Shown: in pieces, positions 1-10,473 of the stretch
How the letters are laid out: every line of letters starts with the position of its first letter
Numbering within the stretch: the stretch's first letter is position 1
DNA from: Deltaproteobacteria bacterium
GTDB lineage: Bacteria; Desulfobacterota; GWC2-55-46
Assembly: GCA_016218105.1 (NCBI GenBank)
Contig: JACRET010000001.1
Span: 29,527-93,526, forward strand
Length of the DNA: 64,000 nt
Direction of reading: 5' to 3'
Notes under the pieces: generated by a model
What the model saw: only the letters and a program-made list of their open reading frames with translations
What the model was told of the DNA's origin: nothing
The model's database searches: none
Made by a program: the position numbers and the translations under genes

Positions 1-256
1 TCACATGAAAATTTGTGACGATATTCCCGGACCTGTCTACTATTATGCCTGACCCGGTCCCCGTGGAAGGCACGGGGTTATAAAAGAAATCATAAGAGAC
101 GGTAGAGCTTACGATATTTACGACCGACTGCCCTGCCTCCTCGTAGATCCTGATGTTCGCCTCCTCGTCCGGCGTGGCGTAGAGAGAGGCCGGGGCTAAA
201 AAGGCCAGGAGCAAAATCAGATGTAAGGTTCCGATCGTTTTACAAAAACGGTTCAT
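1..256 (-). CDS. HtrA/DegP-type serine protease, N-terminal fragment
   Basis: Translating the minus strand from the ATG at 256 gives about 85 residues before the window edge. A hydrophobic signal peptide ends near Ala-Ser-Leu-Tyr-Ala, followed by the start of a trypsin-like S1C domain containing GTGSGIIVD and then IVTNFHV, whose His matches the catalytic His of HtrA/DegP proteases. An AAGG stands just upstream of the ATG. The Asp and Ser of the triad and any PDZ domains lie outside the window. By family, a periplasmic quality-control protease or chaperone. The fragment is short, but the GSG...TNxHV pattern is distinctive. Confidence 0.85.
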   Translation of the reverse strand, partial: MNRFCKTIGTLHLILLLAFLAPASLYATPDEEANIRIYEEAGQSVVNIVSSTVSYDFFYNPVPSTGTGSGIIVDRSGNIVTNFHV

Positions 257-371
257 AAAGCCTTGCATTCCTTTTTTATACAATAAAAGCGGATAGATGT
301 CCATAAAAGCAAAAAAACGTGGACGCCGGTTTGCCTCATTTTTTCAAAGCTGATATAATCTTTTTGCCAAA

Positions 372-420
372 TTGAAGCTCCCCGCGGCAAGCCGCGGGGG
401 ATGCGCTCGCTATGCATATT
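372..420 (+). repeat. Palindromic repeat, family R3
   Basis: Contains a perfect 9-bp stem (CCCCGCGGC / GCCGCGGGG, 380-399) inside a longer unit beginning TTGAAGCTCCCCGCGG and ending GCGCTCGCTATGC. Related copies occur at 28909-28938 (without the hairpin) and 45727-45758 (opposite strand). It lies in the gap between the divergent protease and cytochrome genes. No T-run follows, so it is not an obvious terminator. Confidence 0.65.
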
Positions 421-446
421 CCATATGGGGTTTATTAAAGGGGCAT

Positions 447-1586
447 ATGAAAAAGAAAAGGCTCGCCGCAATAATTTTTTCAGCGCTGATGATGATCGCA
501 TCCGCCGCCTATCCGGAAAACAACTTCCGCATGCAGTTTGCCGACAGCTACAGGCAAAACAGGTTCGACGCCCTCGCCTTCCTCGTAAAAAAGAACAAGG
601 ATATTATCCCGGCGGAGGTGCGCTCCCTCACCAAAGAGGCCCTGGAAGGCGACAAGACTTTTAATGAGAAGATGAACCTCCTCGACCTCGCCAGCGCCAT
701 GGCGTCCATGTACAGGCACTGGCACGGGGATGGCAGTCTCGTCCCGGAGGTCGATCAGGTAAACAAGGCGGAGATAAAGAAGGAAGAGTCCCGTGTCACA
801 GAGCTAACCAAATGGGACAAATACGAAAAATTCCTTGGAAACTTCGTAATGAAAGACCATCAGGCCGGGATGGACACCAAAGGCCTTTCCCCGGTCATTT
901 ATCCGCACTGGTTCCACAGGCTGCTTTTCGAATGCAAGACCTGCCATCAGGAGATATTCGTCATGAAAAGGGGCGGCAACGCGATATCGCACGACGGGAT
1001 GCGGGAAGGCAAGCTCTGCGCCGCGTGCCATAACGGGAAGCTGTCCTTCAGCTCCGGCGAGAATTGCGGTAAATGCCACACAGCCGGGCTTCCCGAATCA
1101 GAGCGGCTCAGAGACTTATCAAAGATGGACTTAAACGCCATAAAGGAAGCAGCCTATCGCATAGGCTCCGTATTCAACCCGGATAACCTTCCGGGCAAGT
1201 CCCTGCCGCTTGACAAGTTCGGCCATATAGACTGGGCGTACCTAAAAGAAAAGAAGGCATACGAGCCTTTGAAGGCCCTGGACAAAGGAGCGATCGACGA
1301 GGTCAGGGAGAACGCGATATTATTCGAGCCCCCGATGACATACGTCAAAAACGTCGTCTTCGACCACAAGACGCATTCATCTCAGATAAAATGCGCCACC
1401 TGCCACCCGGCTATCTTTAAAGACGAATTGGGCTCGAACAAGGTCACGATGATTGAGATGTCCACGGGCAAGTACTGCGGATATTGCCACGGAAAAGTGG
1501 CGTTCAAGTTCGCGGAATGCAACAGGTGCCATTCAAAGCCGCCGGGAGACCAAACAGGCGGAGCGCTCATAAGAAAGGCCAAGTGA
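447..1586 (+). CDS. Periplasmic hexahaem cytochrome c (tandem c7-like modules)
   Basis: A 379-residue secreted protein with a signal peptide (MKKKRLAAIIFSALMMIASA). It has six CXXCH haem sites in two groups of three: CKTCH, CAACH, CGKCH in the first half and CATCH, CGYCH, CNRCH near the C-terminus. Each triplet is preceded by an aromatic/His segment (YPHWFHR; FDHKTHS), as in triheme c7 modules, so the protein looks like a tandem duplication separated by a linker of about 110 residues. The ATG at 447 is preferred over an in-frame TTG at 372 because AAAGGGG stands 3 nt upstream and the signal peptide starts there. Probable periplasmic electron carrier; partner unknown. Confidence 0.9.
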   Translation: MKKKRLAAIIFSALMMIASAAYPENNFRMQFADSYRQNRFDALAFLVKKNKDIIPAEVRSLTKEALEGDKTFNEKMNLLDLASAMASMYRHWHGDGSLVPEVDQVNKAEIKKEESRVTELTKWDKYEKFLGNFVMKDHQAGMDTKGLSPVIYPHWFHRLLFECKTCHQEIFVMKRGGNAISHDGMREGKLCAACHNGKLSFSSGENCGKCHTAGLPESERLRDLSKMDLNAIKEAAYRIGSVFNPDNLPGKSLPLDKFGHIDWAYLKEKKAYEPLKALDKGAIDEVRENAILFEPPMTYVKNVVFDHKTHSSQIKCATCHPAIFKDELGSNKVTMIEMSTGKYCGYCHGKVAFKFAECNRCHSKPPGDQTGGALIRKAK

Positions 1587-2014
1587 GCGATATGGTATAT
1601 GTCACCCTGTCCCCCTGCGGGAGAGGGCGGAGGGTGAGGGGGATATTTAAGCGAGACTTCGCTCCACTCGCAATGACATTCGTTTTGCTTTTAGTTTTTA
1701 AAAAATCACAGTGGTGCGCAGCGAATAAAAGAGGCGAGCGACCGGGCTTCAGTGCCATCGGAGGGAGAGAGCCGACAGCTAGCGGAGCCAATACCCAAAA
1801 GCGCGTGGCAACGCGCAAAAAGGCCTTTTACCAAGAGGCATGAATTCACCCTCCCCTTAGTCCCCTCCCGTCAAGGGGGGGGATGTTAAAACGATCCCGG
1901 CCCGTTCGGGGAACGGGCCCTACATTCGTTTTTAGATTTTGTTTTTGTATTACCCAGACACAAGGGCGCAGGGAATATTTGACCTTAAGAGAGAATAACC
2001 GCCCTGGTTCTTCT
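1587..2014. repeat. Non-coding repeat island
   Basis: About 430 nt with no convincing gene between the hexahaem cytochrome and the converging selenoprotein gene. It is a patchwork of low-complexity and palindromic pieces: a C-rich/G-rich 'ccctcccc...ggggag' block near 1847-1885 and near 1604-1644, and a GGCCCGTTCGGGGAACGGGCC palindrome near 1900-1922. Similar pieces recur in 38885-39337. Short ORFs crossing it look composition-driven. Confidence 0.5.
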
Positions 2015-2815
<801 letters not shown>

Positions 2816-2837
2816 AGATGGACTTTTTCAGAGCCTG
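2816..2837. repeat. Remnant of inverted-repeat element R2 (right end)
   Basis: The sequence GATGGACTTTTTCAGAGCCTG matches the right end of the full copy ending at 3410. It sits between the start codon of the selenoprotein gene and the stop codon (2838-2840) of the upstream cytochrome, flush with that stop. Confidence 0.5.
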
Positions 2838-3203
2838 TTAGAATATCCCGGCTTCTTTCTGAAGGTTACGTATATATTTAATGAGCACTTCTATCTCATC
2901 ATCACTCACTCCGTCTATCTTCGGCATATTGCCGAATGTCCAGTGGTGGGAGCGCGCCCCTCTCTGCACCGCCCAGCGAAAGCTCATATCCGAATGATGG
3001 TTGGGATGGTATATCTTGTGCACAAGCGGAGGGCCCGACTCTGTACCCGATCCCTTCTCCCCGTGGCATTTCAAACAGCTGTGTTTATAAAGCAACTCCC
3101 CTTTCTTCAAGGTCTCCGCATCGGGCGCGGCATATTCCGCCTGTAAAGGCGAGGCGGTTATTACAAAAGAGGCAAAGATCATTATAGCAGCTATCTTTCT
3201 CAT
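2838..3203 (-). CDS. Monohaem cytochrome c, class I
   Basis: A 121-residue exported protein: signal peptide MRKIAAIMIFASFVITASPLQA, then a single CLKCH haem site near residue 42 in the usual class I setting (GELLYKHSCLKCHG), and a likely axial Met in GNMPKIDGVSDDEI followed by a C-terminal helix. The ATG at 3203 is chosen over an upstream in-frame start at 3299 because a GGAG lies 4-8 nt before it and the signal peptide begins there; the upstream part would read into the R2 repeat. The stop codon abuts an R2 remnant. Probable soluble periplasmic electron shuttle. Confidence 0.88.
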   Translation of the reverse strand: MRKIAAIMIFASFVITASPLQAEYAAPDAETLKKGELLYKHSCLKCHGEKGSGTESGPPLVHKIYHPNHHSDMSFRWAVQRGARSHHWTFGNMPKIDGVSDDEIEVLIKYIRNLQKEAGIF

Positions 3204-3253
3204 ATGGACTCCTTTCAGGGACTTTTTACCACACTGGAAATGCCTGGTAAAGG

Positions 3254-3410
3254 ATTTAACAGTTTGCCTAAAAACCCGGGATTTGTTCAGGCTGCTCAAA
3301 AAGGTTCCGCTGCGAGGCGTCGAAAAGCGAGGAATGAGGCGTACTTTGTCTATACGCCGCAGTGACGAGCTTTGATGCCAACGAAGCAGATGGACTTTTT
3401 GAGCAGCCTG
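3254..3410. repeat. Inverted-repeat element R2, copy 1
   Basis: Core bounded by a perfect 16-bp inverted repeat: CAGGCTGCTCAAAAAG at 3288-3303 and its complement at 3395-3410. A TTTAACAGTTTGCC segment at the left recurs in copy 2. The interior (CGTCGAAAAGCGAGGAATGAGGC...) is conserved between copies 1 and 2. No ORF inside; MITE-like in form. The right end is flush with the copA stop codon at 3411. Confidence 0.7.
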
Positions 3411-6296
3411 TCAGGCATGCGCAGGCTTGAACCTTTTAAGCCTTAGTGAGTTGCTTACTACGCTTACCGAAGACAGCCCCATTGCCGCGGCGGCGAACAT
3501 CGGGTCTAAAAGAACGCCGAAGAAAGGATAAAGTATGCCTGCGGCTACGGGGATGAGCAGTACGTTATAGAAAAACGCCCAAAACAGGTTCTGCTTGATA
3601 TTCCTGATAGTGGCCCTGCTCAGTGAAATGGCTGTAACGATAGACCGCAGGTCTCCGCCGATAAGTGTAATGTCCGACGCCTCCATCGCGACGTCGGTGC
3701 CTGTGCCAATGGCTATGCCGATGTCGGCCTCCGCGAGTGCGGGCGCGTCGTTTATGCCATCGCCTACCATCGCCACTATCTTGCCCTCGGCCTGGAGCTT
3801 TTTCACCTCTCTCGCCTTGTCCTCGGGCAAAACCTCGGAAAGCACCCTGTCTACGCCGATTTCCTTTCCGATGGCGTTTGCCGTCCTCCGGTTGTCGCCT
3901 GTGATGATAGCGACCAAGAGCCCCATGCGCTTGAAAGAGGCTATCGCCTCCTTCGAGAACTCCTTCAAGGTGTCGGCTACGGCGATCAATCCGGCGGCCT
4001 TGTTGCCAACGCTGAGGTAAATAGCGGTCTTGCCCTGGTCAGATAACCTGGCCGCGGCATCCTGCAGACTGCCTACCGCGATGCCGCTGTCGGCCATCAT
4101 CTTGAAATTACCGAGGAACACACCCTTGCCGTCTATTTCAGCCTTTATGCCGTGGCCCGGAACAGCCTCGAATAATGACGGGTCTTTAAGCTCTACCCCC
4201 CTTGCGGCGGCGTGCGCGACTATCGCCTCTCCCACCGGATGCTCGGAGCCTTTCTCTGCTGATGCGGCGTAGAAGAGCAAGCTGTCCTCAGGCGACAAGC
4301 CTAGGCGCGATATTTCATTTAAAACATCTTTATCTTCCGTAAGCACGATATCGGTGAGCGACGGCTCTCCCCTGGTGAGGGTGCCTGTCTTGTCGAGCAC
4401 TATCGCGTTTAATTTATGGGCGGTCTCAAGCGACTCCCCTCCCCTGATAAGTATCCCGTTCTCCGCGCCTTTGCCTGTGCCGACCATAATGGAGGTCGGG
4501 GTCGCGAGCCCCATCGCGCACGGGCATGCTATTATCAGCACTGCTATGAAGTTCAAAAGCCCGTAAGTGAACGCGGGCTCAGGGCCGAATATGAACCATA
4601 TGAAAAAGGTTATGACCGCCAGGACGATCACGGCCGGGACAAACCAGCTCGCTATGATATCCGCCAGCCTGGCTATCGGCGGCTTACTGCCCTGGGCCTC
4701 CTCCACCATCTTGATAATCTGTGAGAGCGTCGAATCCTTTCCGACCCTTGTAGCCTTGTATTTAAAAGAGCCGGTCTTGTTTATCGTTGCCCCGACGACC
4801 TCGTCGCCCGACTTTTTGTCTACCGGCAGGCTCTCCCCGCTTATCATCGACTCGTCTATAGAGGAATAGCCCTCGATGACCCTGCCGTCCACGGGTATCT
4901 TTTCGCCCGGCCTTACTACGATGATATCTCCCTCGACGGCCTCTGCCGCCGGGATGTCTTGCTCCCTGCCGCCTCGCACCACCCTTGCCGTCTTCGGCTG
5001 CATGCCGATGAGCTTCTTTATAGCTTCTCCGGTCTTGCCGCGCGCCCTCATCTCAAGGAGCCTCCCGAGGAGTATCAGTGCGATGATGGCGGTTGCGGTA
5101 TCGAAGTAGACACCGGCATGGAAACCATGCACGCCAAAGTATTGCGGAAAAAAAGTCACGGCTGTACTGTAAAAATATGCCGCCGAGGTTCCGACGGCTA
5201 TCAGGGTATTCATGTCCGTTGTCCTGTGGCGGGCCGAGGCGACGGCGCCCCTGTAGAACTGCCACCCTGCCCAGAACTGGACCGGCGTAGCCAATATGAA
5301 CAGTAAATAGTTATTGCTGAGGATAGAGGGTATCCATGAAAACCACTCTGAAAATGCCCCTGCCATGACAGGCACGGAGAGGACCGCGGCAAAAATAAAT
5401 TTGGCGCGCGTCTTCTTGAACTCCTCCTTCTTTATCCGCTCATCCCTCCCGAGCGCGTCCTCGTCCCCGGCCGGGGCGAGGGCCTTGTAGCCTATAGAGT
5501 TTATGGCCTTTACGAGGCCGTCAACGCCTATGATCGTCGGGAGGTAATTTATGGCCGCCTTTTCCGAAGCGAAGTTGACTGAGGCGCTTATGACGCCTTC
5601 GACCGAGTTTAAGGTCTTTGTTATCTTTTCAACGCACGAGGCGCAGGACATGCCCTGAACAGGAATAGTAACGCTCGCCACCCCCGCACCGTACCCGAGC
5701 TCTTTGATGGTCTTTATGAAGTCCGTCAGGTGGACTTCCTGAGGGTCATAGGAGATGCTTACCTTCCCGGCGGCAAAGTTGACGCTGGCCTCTCGTATGC
5801 CGCTTAAGGATACGAGCCCTTTCTCGATCTTGGCGGCGCATGAGGCGCAGGACATGCCTGTTATAGGCAGGTTTACCTTTTTAAGCCCTTTAGGGAGCGG
5901 CTTTTTATCTTCCGCGGAATGGACGTGGCCGTGGATGGAACCTTTTTCTTTAGAGTCCTTGCCCGCCAGGTACTTTTCAGGCTCTCTTTGGAACTTTTCC
6001 CTGCAGTTAGGGTTGCAGAAATAATATGTTTCGCCCTTATAGGCATGCGTTCCGCCCTTCGGGTCGTTTTTGGGGACGGTCATGCCGCAAACAGGGTCTA
6101 TAGCCTTCTCTTCCATATGCTCATCCGGCATTTTCAAGGCCCTGGCGCCGTCCGTATCCATAAAGGACGCTGTGTCCGCGTCAAATCTCTCCTTGCATCT
6201 AACGGCGCAAAAATAAATCTTCACGCCTTTGTAGACGGACTCCCCCTTTGCCTTTCCTGGGGCTACTTCCATCCCGCAGACCGGGTCTCTTGCCAT
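3411..6296 (-). CDS. copA: P1B-type copper-transporting ATPase (CopA) with two YHS and two HMA domains
   Basis: About 961 residues. Order: two YHS domains (RDPVCGMEV and IDPVCGMTV, each with a YFC...C pair), a His-containing linker, two heavy-metal-associated domains each with GMSCASC, then the P1B ATPase: SGESLP actuator loop, [13 protein letters not shown] membrane metal site, [10 protein letters not shown] phosphorylation site and [16 protein letters not shown] hinge. The C-terminal YN and MGLSSVSVV segments fit Cu(I) exporters. The ATG at 6296 is preferred to the one at 6302, because AGGAGG (6303-6308) directly abuts the latter but is 6 nt from the former. Inner-membrane Cu(I) efflux, perhaps supplying periplasmic metal. 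Paired YHS domains upstream of paired HMA domains are an elaborate N-terminus. Confidence 0.95.
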   Translation of the reverse strand: MARDPVCGMEVAPGKAKGESVYKGVKIYFCAVRCKERFDADTASFMDTDGARALKMPDEHMEEKAIDPVCGMTVPKNDPKGGTHAYKGETYYFCNPNCREKFQREPEKYLAGKDSKEKGSIHGHVHSAEDKKPLPKGLKKVNLPITGMSCASCAAKIEKGLVSLSGIREASVNFAAGKVSISYDPQEVHLTDFIKTIKELGYGAGVASVTIPVQGMSCASCVEKITKTLNSVEGVISASVNFASEKAAINYLPTIIGVDGLVKAINSIGYKALAPAGDEDALGRDERIKKEEFKKTRAKFIFAAVLSVPVMAGAFSEWFSWIPSILSNNYLLFILATPVQFWAGWQFYRGAVASARHRTTDMNTLIAVGTSAAYFYSTAVTFFPQYFGVHGFHAGVYFDTATAIIALILLGRLLEMRARGKTGEAIKKLIGMQPKTARVVRGGREQDIPAAEAVEGDIIVVRPGEKIPVDGRVIEGYSSIDESMISGESLPVDKKSGDEVVGATINKTGSFKYKATRVGKDSTLSQIIKMVEEAQGSKPPIARLADIIASWFVPAVIVLAVITFFIWFIFGPEPAFTYGLLNFIAVLIIACPCAMGLATPTSIMVGTGKGAENGILIRGGESLETAHKLNAIVLDKTGTLTRGEPSLTDIVLTEDKDVLNEISRLGLSPEDSLLFYAASAEKGSEHPVGEAIVAHAAARGVELKDPSLFEAVPGHGIKAEIDGKGVFLGNFKMMADSGIAVGSLQDAAARLSDQGKTAIYLSVGNKAAGLIAVADTLKEFSKEAIASFKRMGLLVAIITGDNRRTANAIGKEIGVDRVLSEVLPEDKAREVKKLQAEGKIVAMVGDGINDAPALAEADIGIAIGTGTDVAMEASDITLIGGDLRSIVTAISLSRATIRNIKQNLFWAFFYNVLLIPVAAGILYPFFGVLLDPMFAAAAMGLSSVSVVSNSLRLKRFKPAHA

Positions 6297-6316
6297 GTAC
6301 ATCCTCCTGTTATCAT

Positions 6317-6322
6317 ATTATA
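6317..6322 (-). promoter_or_regulatory. Probable copA -10 box
   Basis: TATAAT on the minus strand, about 12 nt before the copA Shine-Dalgarno. The -35 region at normal spacing is weak, compatible with an activator such as CueR/MerR, but no dyad was identified. The very short leader supports the downstream copA start. Confidence 0.4.
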
Positions 6323-6410
6323 TCATACAGGTTTAATGCCCTTCTACATTAAGTGAAAGGCAGGGCTCTGCGCAAGCCTTCAATAATCAATTCCTGACAA
6401 AAATTTAGTA

Positions 6411-6439
6411 TTGTTTAAGGGTTATAACTATGTTATCTT
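6411..6439 (+). promoter_or_regulatory. Sigma-70-like promoter of the glycan/radical-SAM run
   Basis: TTGTTT (6411-6416), 17-nt spacer, TATCTT (6434-6439), upstream of the first + strand gene at 6484. The spacer contains the palindrome GTTATAAC. Divergent from copA. Confidence 0.5.
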
Positions 6440-6483
6440 TTTTATATTAATGCCTGCCTAGAGAAGGGACTGAAGACGTTAGA

Positions 6484-7551
6484 ATGGACGAATACAGGAT
6501 AGACAGCCATAAGTTGATTTTTCATGTCGAGCGGGTAAACGATTGGCTTAATAACGGCAATATCTACCCCATTTATATGGAAGTCTCCCCGGTCGGGGCC
6601 TGTAATCACAGGTGTACGTATTGCGCCCTCGATTATATGGAATACCAGGCCCGTTCCCTCGACAGGGAAATCCTGAAAACAAGGCTTACTGAAATGGGGC
6701 GACTGGGGCTTAAGTCCATCATGTACGCCGGCGAAGGCGAACCCTTTCTCCACAAGCACATCGCGGAGATAATAAACCACACAAAAGAGTCCGGAATTGA
6801 CGTCGCGATAACCTCCAACGGCGTCCTTTTTACCGAAAAGATAATGGAAGCCTCGCTGAAATCCATAACATGGATAAAGGTAAGCATAAACGCCGCCACA
6901 AAAGAGACCTACGCGAAGATCCACCGGACAAAGGAAGAGGATTTCGAGAGGGTACTGGACAACATCTCAAAAGCCGTGAAATTCCGCGCCGCTAACGGCC
7001 TTACATCCACGATAGGCATGCAGCTTATATTGCTCCCGGAAAACGTGAACGAGGCCGTGCTGCTCGCGAAAAAGGCCAAGGAAATCGGCGCGGACTACCT
7101 TGTCATAAAATCTTACTCCCAACACCTCAAGAGCCATACAAGGCAATATGAGGACTTCAAATACAGAGACCACCTCCATCTGAACGACGAGCTTCAGAAG
7201 ATATCCGATAACAGGTTTAAGGTGATCTTCAGAAGCAACGCCATGAGAAAGCTTGAGGAAAAAGGCAGGAATTACACCCATTGCCTGGCGCTCCCCTTCT
7301 GGTCCTACATAGATTCAGGCGGCGGCGTCTGGGCCTGCAGCGCATTTCTGAACGATGACAGGTTCCTGCTCGGAAATATAAACGAGAATACTTTCGAGGA
7401 GATTTGGAAGGGAGAGAAGAGGAAGCGCGTAATGGAGTTCGTCTCCAGGGAACTCGATACCAACGAATGCCGCAAGAACTGCAGGATGGATGAGGTAAAC
7501 CGCTATCTCTGGGAGCTTAAAAACCCCTCACTGCACGTCAACTTCATATAG
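6484..7551 (+). CDS. Radical SAM/SPASM protein
   Basis: 355 residues. The cluster-binding motif is CNHRCTYC near residue 38 (CX3CX2C), followed by the Gly-rich YAGEGEP strand. The C-terminal SPASM-like region carries additional cysteines (HCLALPFW, VWACSAF, NECRKNC) for auxiliary Fe-S clusters, together with the GNINENTFEEIW signature. It is the first gene of a co-directional run with an E1 enzyme pair and glycosyltransferases; the next start is 22 nt downstream. Such proteins modify peptides or sugars by radical chemistry; the substrate cannot be read from sequence. Start context is weak (GAAG about 10 nt upstream of the ATG). Confidence 0.88.
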   Translation: MDEYRIDSHKLIFHVERVNDWLNNGNIYPIYMEVSPVGACNHRCTYCALDYMEYQARSLDREILKTRLTEMGRLGLKSIMYAGEGEPFLHKHIAEIINHTKESGIDVAITSNGVLFTEKIMEASLKSITWIKVSINAATKETYAKIHRTKEEDFERVLDNISKAVKFRAANGLTSTIGMQLILLPENVNEAVLLAKKAKEIGADYLVIKSYSQHLKSHTRQYEDFKYRDHLHLNDELQKISDNRFKVIFRSNAMRKLEEKGRNYTHCLALPFWSYIDSGGGVWACSAFLNDDRFLLGNINENTFEEIWKGEKRKRVMEFVSRELDTNECRKNCRMDEVNRYLWELKNPSLHVNFI

Positions 7552-7573
7552 GCCCCCTAAAAAAACCAAGACA

Positions 7574-8605
7574 ATGATGAAAGACGAATTGATAAAATAC
7601 GGGATAAAGACTGTCACCAGGACGATGCTCCTGCAGATGTATGCCTCGATGCTTAAAATACGCATGTTCGAGGAAAAGATAGTGGAGCTTTATCCGGAGC
7701 AGGAGATGAAGTGCCCGGTGCACCTGTGTATCGGCCAGGAAGCCATAGCCGCTGGCGTGTGCCTGAATCTAAGGAAAGAAGACTATGTTTTTTCCAACCA
7801 CCGCGGACACGGGCATACTATCGCCAAAGGCGGCGCGTTAAGGCCGCTCATGGCCGAGTTTTATGGCAAGAAGACCGGATGCAGCAAGGGCAAAGGCGGC
7901 TCGATGCACATCATCGACGTGGACAACGGGATACTCGGCACCTCCGCGATAGTCGGCGGCGGCATACCGATGGGTGTCGGCGCGGCCCTTTCATCGGCAT
8001 TAAGAAAGCAAGACCGCGTCACCGTAATATTTTTCGGGGACGGCGCCTACGACGAAGGGGTTTTCTACGAATCATTCAACTTCGCGTCCCTTAAAAAACT
8101 GCCCGTGGTATTTTTCTGCGAGAATAATTTTTACGCCACCAACTCACATCAGTCCGCCAGGCAGCCCGGCTGCAGGATATCGGACACCGCGTCGGCCTTT
8201 GACGCCCGCGGGACATGCATAGACGGAAACGACGTCCTTTCGGTCTACAAGGAATCGCAGGATGCCATAGCCCGCGCCAGACGCGGCGGCGGCCCGAGCC
8301 TGATAGAGGCAAAGACGTACAGATGGAAGGGGCATGTCGGCCCGGAGGCCGATTATGAAAAGGGGTGCAGGCCGAAGGAAGAGCTCTTCTACTGGATAGA
8401 GCGGTGCCCGATAAAGAGGTTTAAGGAACTCCTTCTCCGTAAAGATGTAGCCACAGTAAAGGAGCTGGACGAGATCGCCGCGAAGTTGAGCGCGGAGATC
8501 GAGGATTCGGTGGACTTCGCCAAAAAAAGCGAATACCCCGAGCTTTCAGAACTCCTTACCGATGTATACTACACTGGCGGCGGCGTGCCAAAGGAAAACA
8601 ATTAA
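7574..8605 (+). CDS. Thiamine-diphosphate-dependent 2-oxoacid dehydrogenase E1, alpha subunit
   Basis: 343 residues, the normal length for an E1 alpha of the pyruvate/branched-chain/acetoin dehydrogenase family. It has FSNHRGHGH, GKGGSMH, and the ThDP-Mg motif GDGAYDEGVFYES...CENNFYATN. It catalyses decarboxylation of a 2-oxoacid with its beta partner, encoded 1 nt downstream. No E2 or E3 gene is nearby; the pair sits among radical SAM and glycosyltransferase genes, suggesting a biosynthetic rather than catabolic role. The exact 2-oxoacid is unknown. Confidence 0.9.
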   Translation: MMKDELIKYGIKTVTRTMLLQMYASMLKIRMFEEKIVELYPEQEMKCPVHLCIGQEAIAAGVCLNLRKEDYVFSNHRGHGHTIAKGGALRPLMAEFYGKKTGCSKGKGGSMHIIDVDNGILGTSAIVGGGIPMGVGAALSSALRKQDRVTVIFFGDGAYDEGVFYESFNFASLKKLPVVFFCENNFYATNSHQSARQPGCRISDTASAFDARGTCIDGNDVLSVYKESQDAIARARRGGGPSLIEAKTYRWKGHVGPEADYEKGCRPKEELFYWIERCPIKRFKELLLRKDVATVKELDEIAAKLSAEIEDSVDFAKKSEYPELSELLTDVYYTGGGVPKENN

Positions 8606-8606
8606 G

Positions 8607-9659
8607 ATGCCGTGGACAAAGGTTTACAGCAATAAAACGGACTTTGAAAACGCCCTTAAAGACAATAAGGACTTAAGGGGCGTCACCTATAAATCCGCGA
8701 TATTAGAGGCCACTTACCAGATGCTTGAGTCGGACCCGGACGTTTTTGTCATCGGCGAAGGGGTCGATGATTCAGGCGGGGTCTTTGGCACCACAAAGGG
8801 CCTCCATGAAAAGTTCGGAAAAGAACGCGTAATGGATATGCCTCTGGCGGAGAGCGGCCTTACCGGGGTCGCCGTAGGCGCCGCCATAGCCGGCATGAGG
8901 CCGATCCTCGTGCACATGAGGGTCGATTTCATCCCCTTGTCGATGGACCAGATCATAAACCACGCAGCGAAGTGGCATTACATGTTCGGCGGCAAGCTCA
9001 ATGTGCCGATAGTCATAAGGTCGATTATCGGACGCGGCTGGGGCTCGGCCGCCCAGCACTCGCAGAGCTTCCCGTCCCTTTTTACGAATATACCCGGCCT
9101 GAAGGTCGTGATGCCCGCAACCCCCTATGACGCAAAGGGGTTGCTCATGGCCAGCGTATATGACGGGAACCCCGTCATCTCGATAGAGCACCGCTGGCTG
9201 TACGAACACATGGGCCATGTCCCTCTTGAGCCCTATCAGGTCCCCATCGGCAAGGGGATCGTCAGGAGGCCGGGCAAAGACGCGACCATTGCAGCCATAT
9301 CATACATGGTATACGAATCCATGCTGGCGGCTGAAGCTTTGAAGGCAGAGGGCATAGACGCCGAGGTGATAGATCTAAGGACTTTAAAGCCGCTTGATAT
9401 GCCTCTCATACTGAACTCCGTCGCAAAGACCGGCAGGCTGGTCATAGCGGATACAGGCTGGAAGGAGACCGGCATAGGGTCTGAGATCATCGCGCGCGTA
9501 GTAGAAGATGGTTTCGATTCCCTGAAAGCCCCCGCGGAAAGGGTGAACCTCCCAGAGGTGCCCACGCCTGCGAGCCCGGTACTTGAAAAGGCGTACTACC
9601 CTGGGAAAAATGACATCGTGGCGGCTGTCAAGAGAACACTTTCCCGAAAGCGCGGATGA
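8607..9659 (+). CDS. Thiamine-diphosphate-dependent 2-oxoacid dehydrogenase E1, beta subunit
   Basis: 350 residues. It begins MPWTKVYSNKTDF; an in-frame start at 8562 would overlap the alpha gene and lacks a ribosome site, whereas AAGGAA lies about 11 nt before 8607. Conserved beta-subunit features: VIGEGVDDSGGVFG, MPLAESGLTGVAVGAA, and a C-terminal transketolase-like domain with AEVIDLRTLKPLD. It forms the alpha2-beta2 active site with the upstream gene product. Translationally close on both sides (6 nt to the next gene). Confidence 0.9.
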   Translation: MPWTKVYSNKTDFENALKDNKDLRGVTYKSAILEATYQMLESDPDVFVIGEGVDDSGGVFGTTKGLHEKFGKERVMDMPLAESGLTGVAVGAAIAGMRPILVHMRVDFIPLSMDQIINHAAKWHYMFGGKLNVPIVIRSIIGRGWGSAAQHSQSFPSLFTNIPGLKVVMPATPYDAKGLLMASVYDGNPVISIEHRWLYEHMGHVPLEPYQVPIGKGIVRRPGKDATIAAISYMVYESMLAAEALKAEGIDAEVIDLRTLKPLDMPLILNSVAKTGRLVIADTGWKETGIGSEIIARVVEDGFDSLKAPAERVNLPEVPTPASPVLEKAYYPGKNDIVAAVKRTLSRKRG

Positions 9660-9664
9660 TGTAA

Positions 9665-10432
9665 ATGGCGGCTGAGAAAAAGCGCAGACAAAAAGAGCCT
9701 AGCGTTTCTATTATCGTCCCCTGCCTGAATGAGGAAGGCAATTTACGGGGCACTATTGAGTCCATTAAAGAGGCGCTCGCCTCAGCCAAGGCCTTCAGCG
9801 ATTACGAAATACTTATCTTTAACGATTTCAGCACCGACGGAACCGGCAAGCTCGCCGAAGAGATAAAGAAGACGGAAAAAGGGGTCAAGGTCATACACAA
9901 CCCCAGGAACATGGGGTTTGGATATAATTACACGGAAGGGGTAAGGCTCGCCAGAAAAGACTATATAATAATGGTCCCCGGCGATAACGAGATACCCGCG
10001 GAGGCGATACGGCAGGTATTAAGCCAGGCCGGTGAGGCGGATGTCATCATACCATACACCGCGAACACGCATGTAAGGGCGCTCTCTAGAAGGGTGATAT
10101 CAAAGCTCTTCGTAATAATAATAAACACCCTTTTCGGCCTTAACGTCATCTATTATAACGGCACCTGCCTTATAAAAAGCTCGCTCCTTAAAAAAGTCCC
10201 TCTCAAGACATGGGGGTTTGCCTACATGGCGGCGATACTCGTGAGGCTCCTGCGTTCCGGGGCAAGCTACAGGGAAGTAGGGGTTGAGATAAAACCCAGG
10301 GCGAGCGGAAAGACAAAGGCATTCAGATTCAAGAATATAATGAGCGTAGGGAGCGCGATAGCGTCATTGTTCTGGGAAGTGCGGATAAAGGAACGCTCAA
10401 GCTACAATAGCCCCAGAGGCGCGCGCGGATAG
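9665..10432 (+). CDS. Family 2 glycosyltransferase (dolichol-phosphate mannosyltransferase-like)
   Basis: 255 residues with a GT-A fold: SIIVPCLNEEGNL at the N-terminus, the nucleotide-binding FNDFSTDGTG, the NPRNMGFGYNYTEGVRLA segment and a PGDNE motif in place of the usual DxD/DADLQ region. The C-terminal part is amphipathic to hydrophobic but has no clear multi-pass domain. Such enzymes transfer a sugar from a nucleotide donor to a lipid carrier or growing glycan at the cytoplasmic face. Context supports assembly of a surface glycan. Confidence 0.85.
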   Translation: MAAEKKRRQKEPSVSIIVPCLNEEGNLRGTIESIKEALASAKAFSDYEILIFNDFSTDGTGKLAEEIKKTEKGVKVIHNPRNMGFGYNYTEGVRLARKDYIIMVPGDNEIPAEAIRQVLSQAGEADVIIPYTANTHVRALSRRVISKLFVIIINTLFGLNVIYYNGTCLIKSSLLKKVPLKTWGFAYMAAILVRLLRSGASYREVGVEIKPRASGKTKAFRFKNIMSVGSAIASLFWEVRIKERSSYNSPRGARG

Positions 10433-10473
10433 CTGAACAGACCTGATTTAAATTCCGTTAAGGATGGCTCTCT

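Noticed and set aside
1484..1843. 119-residue + strand ORF overlapping the cytochrome end
   Set aside because: Overlaps the cytochrome gene in another frame and continues into repeat DNA; composition is not protein-like.
6393..6408. Third PilR palindrome upstream of the radical SAM gene
   Set aside because: Only one half (TGACAAAAATT) is present; no second arm and no sigma-54 promoter.
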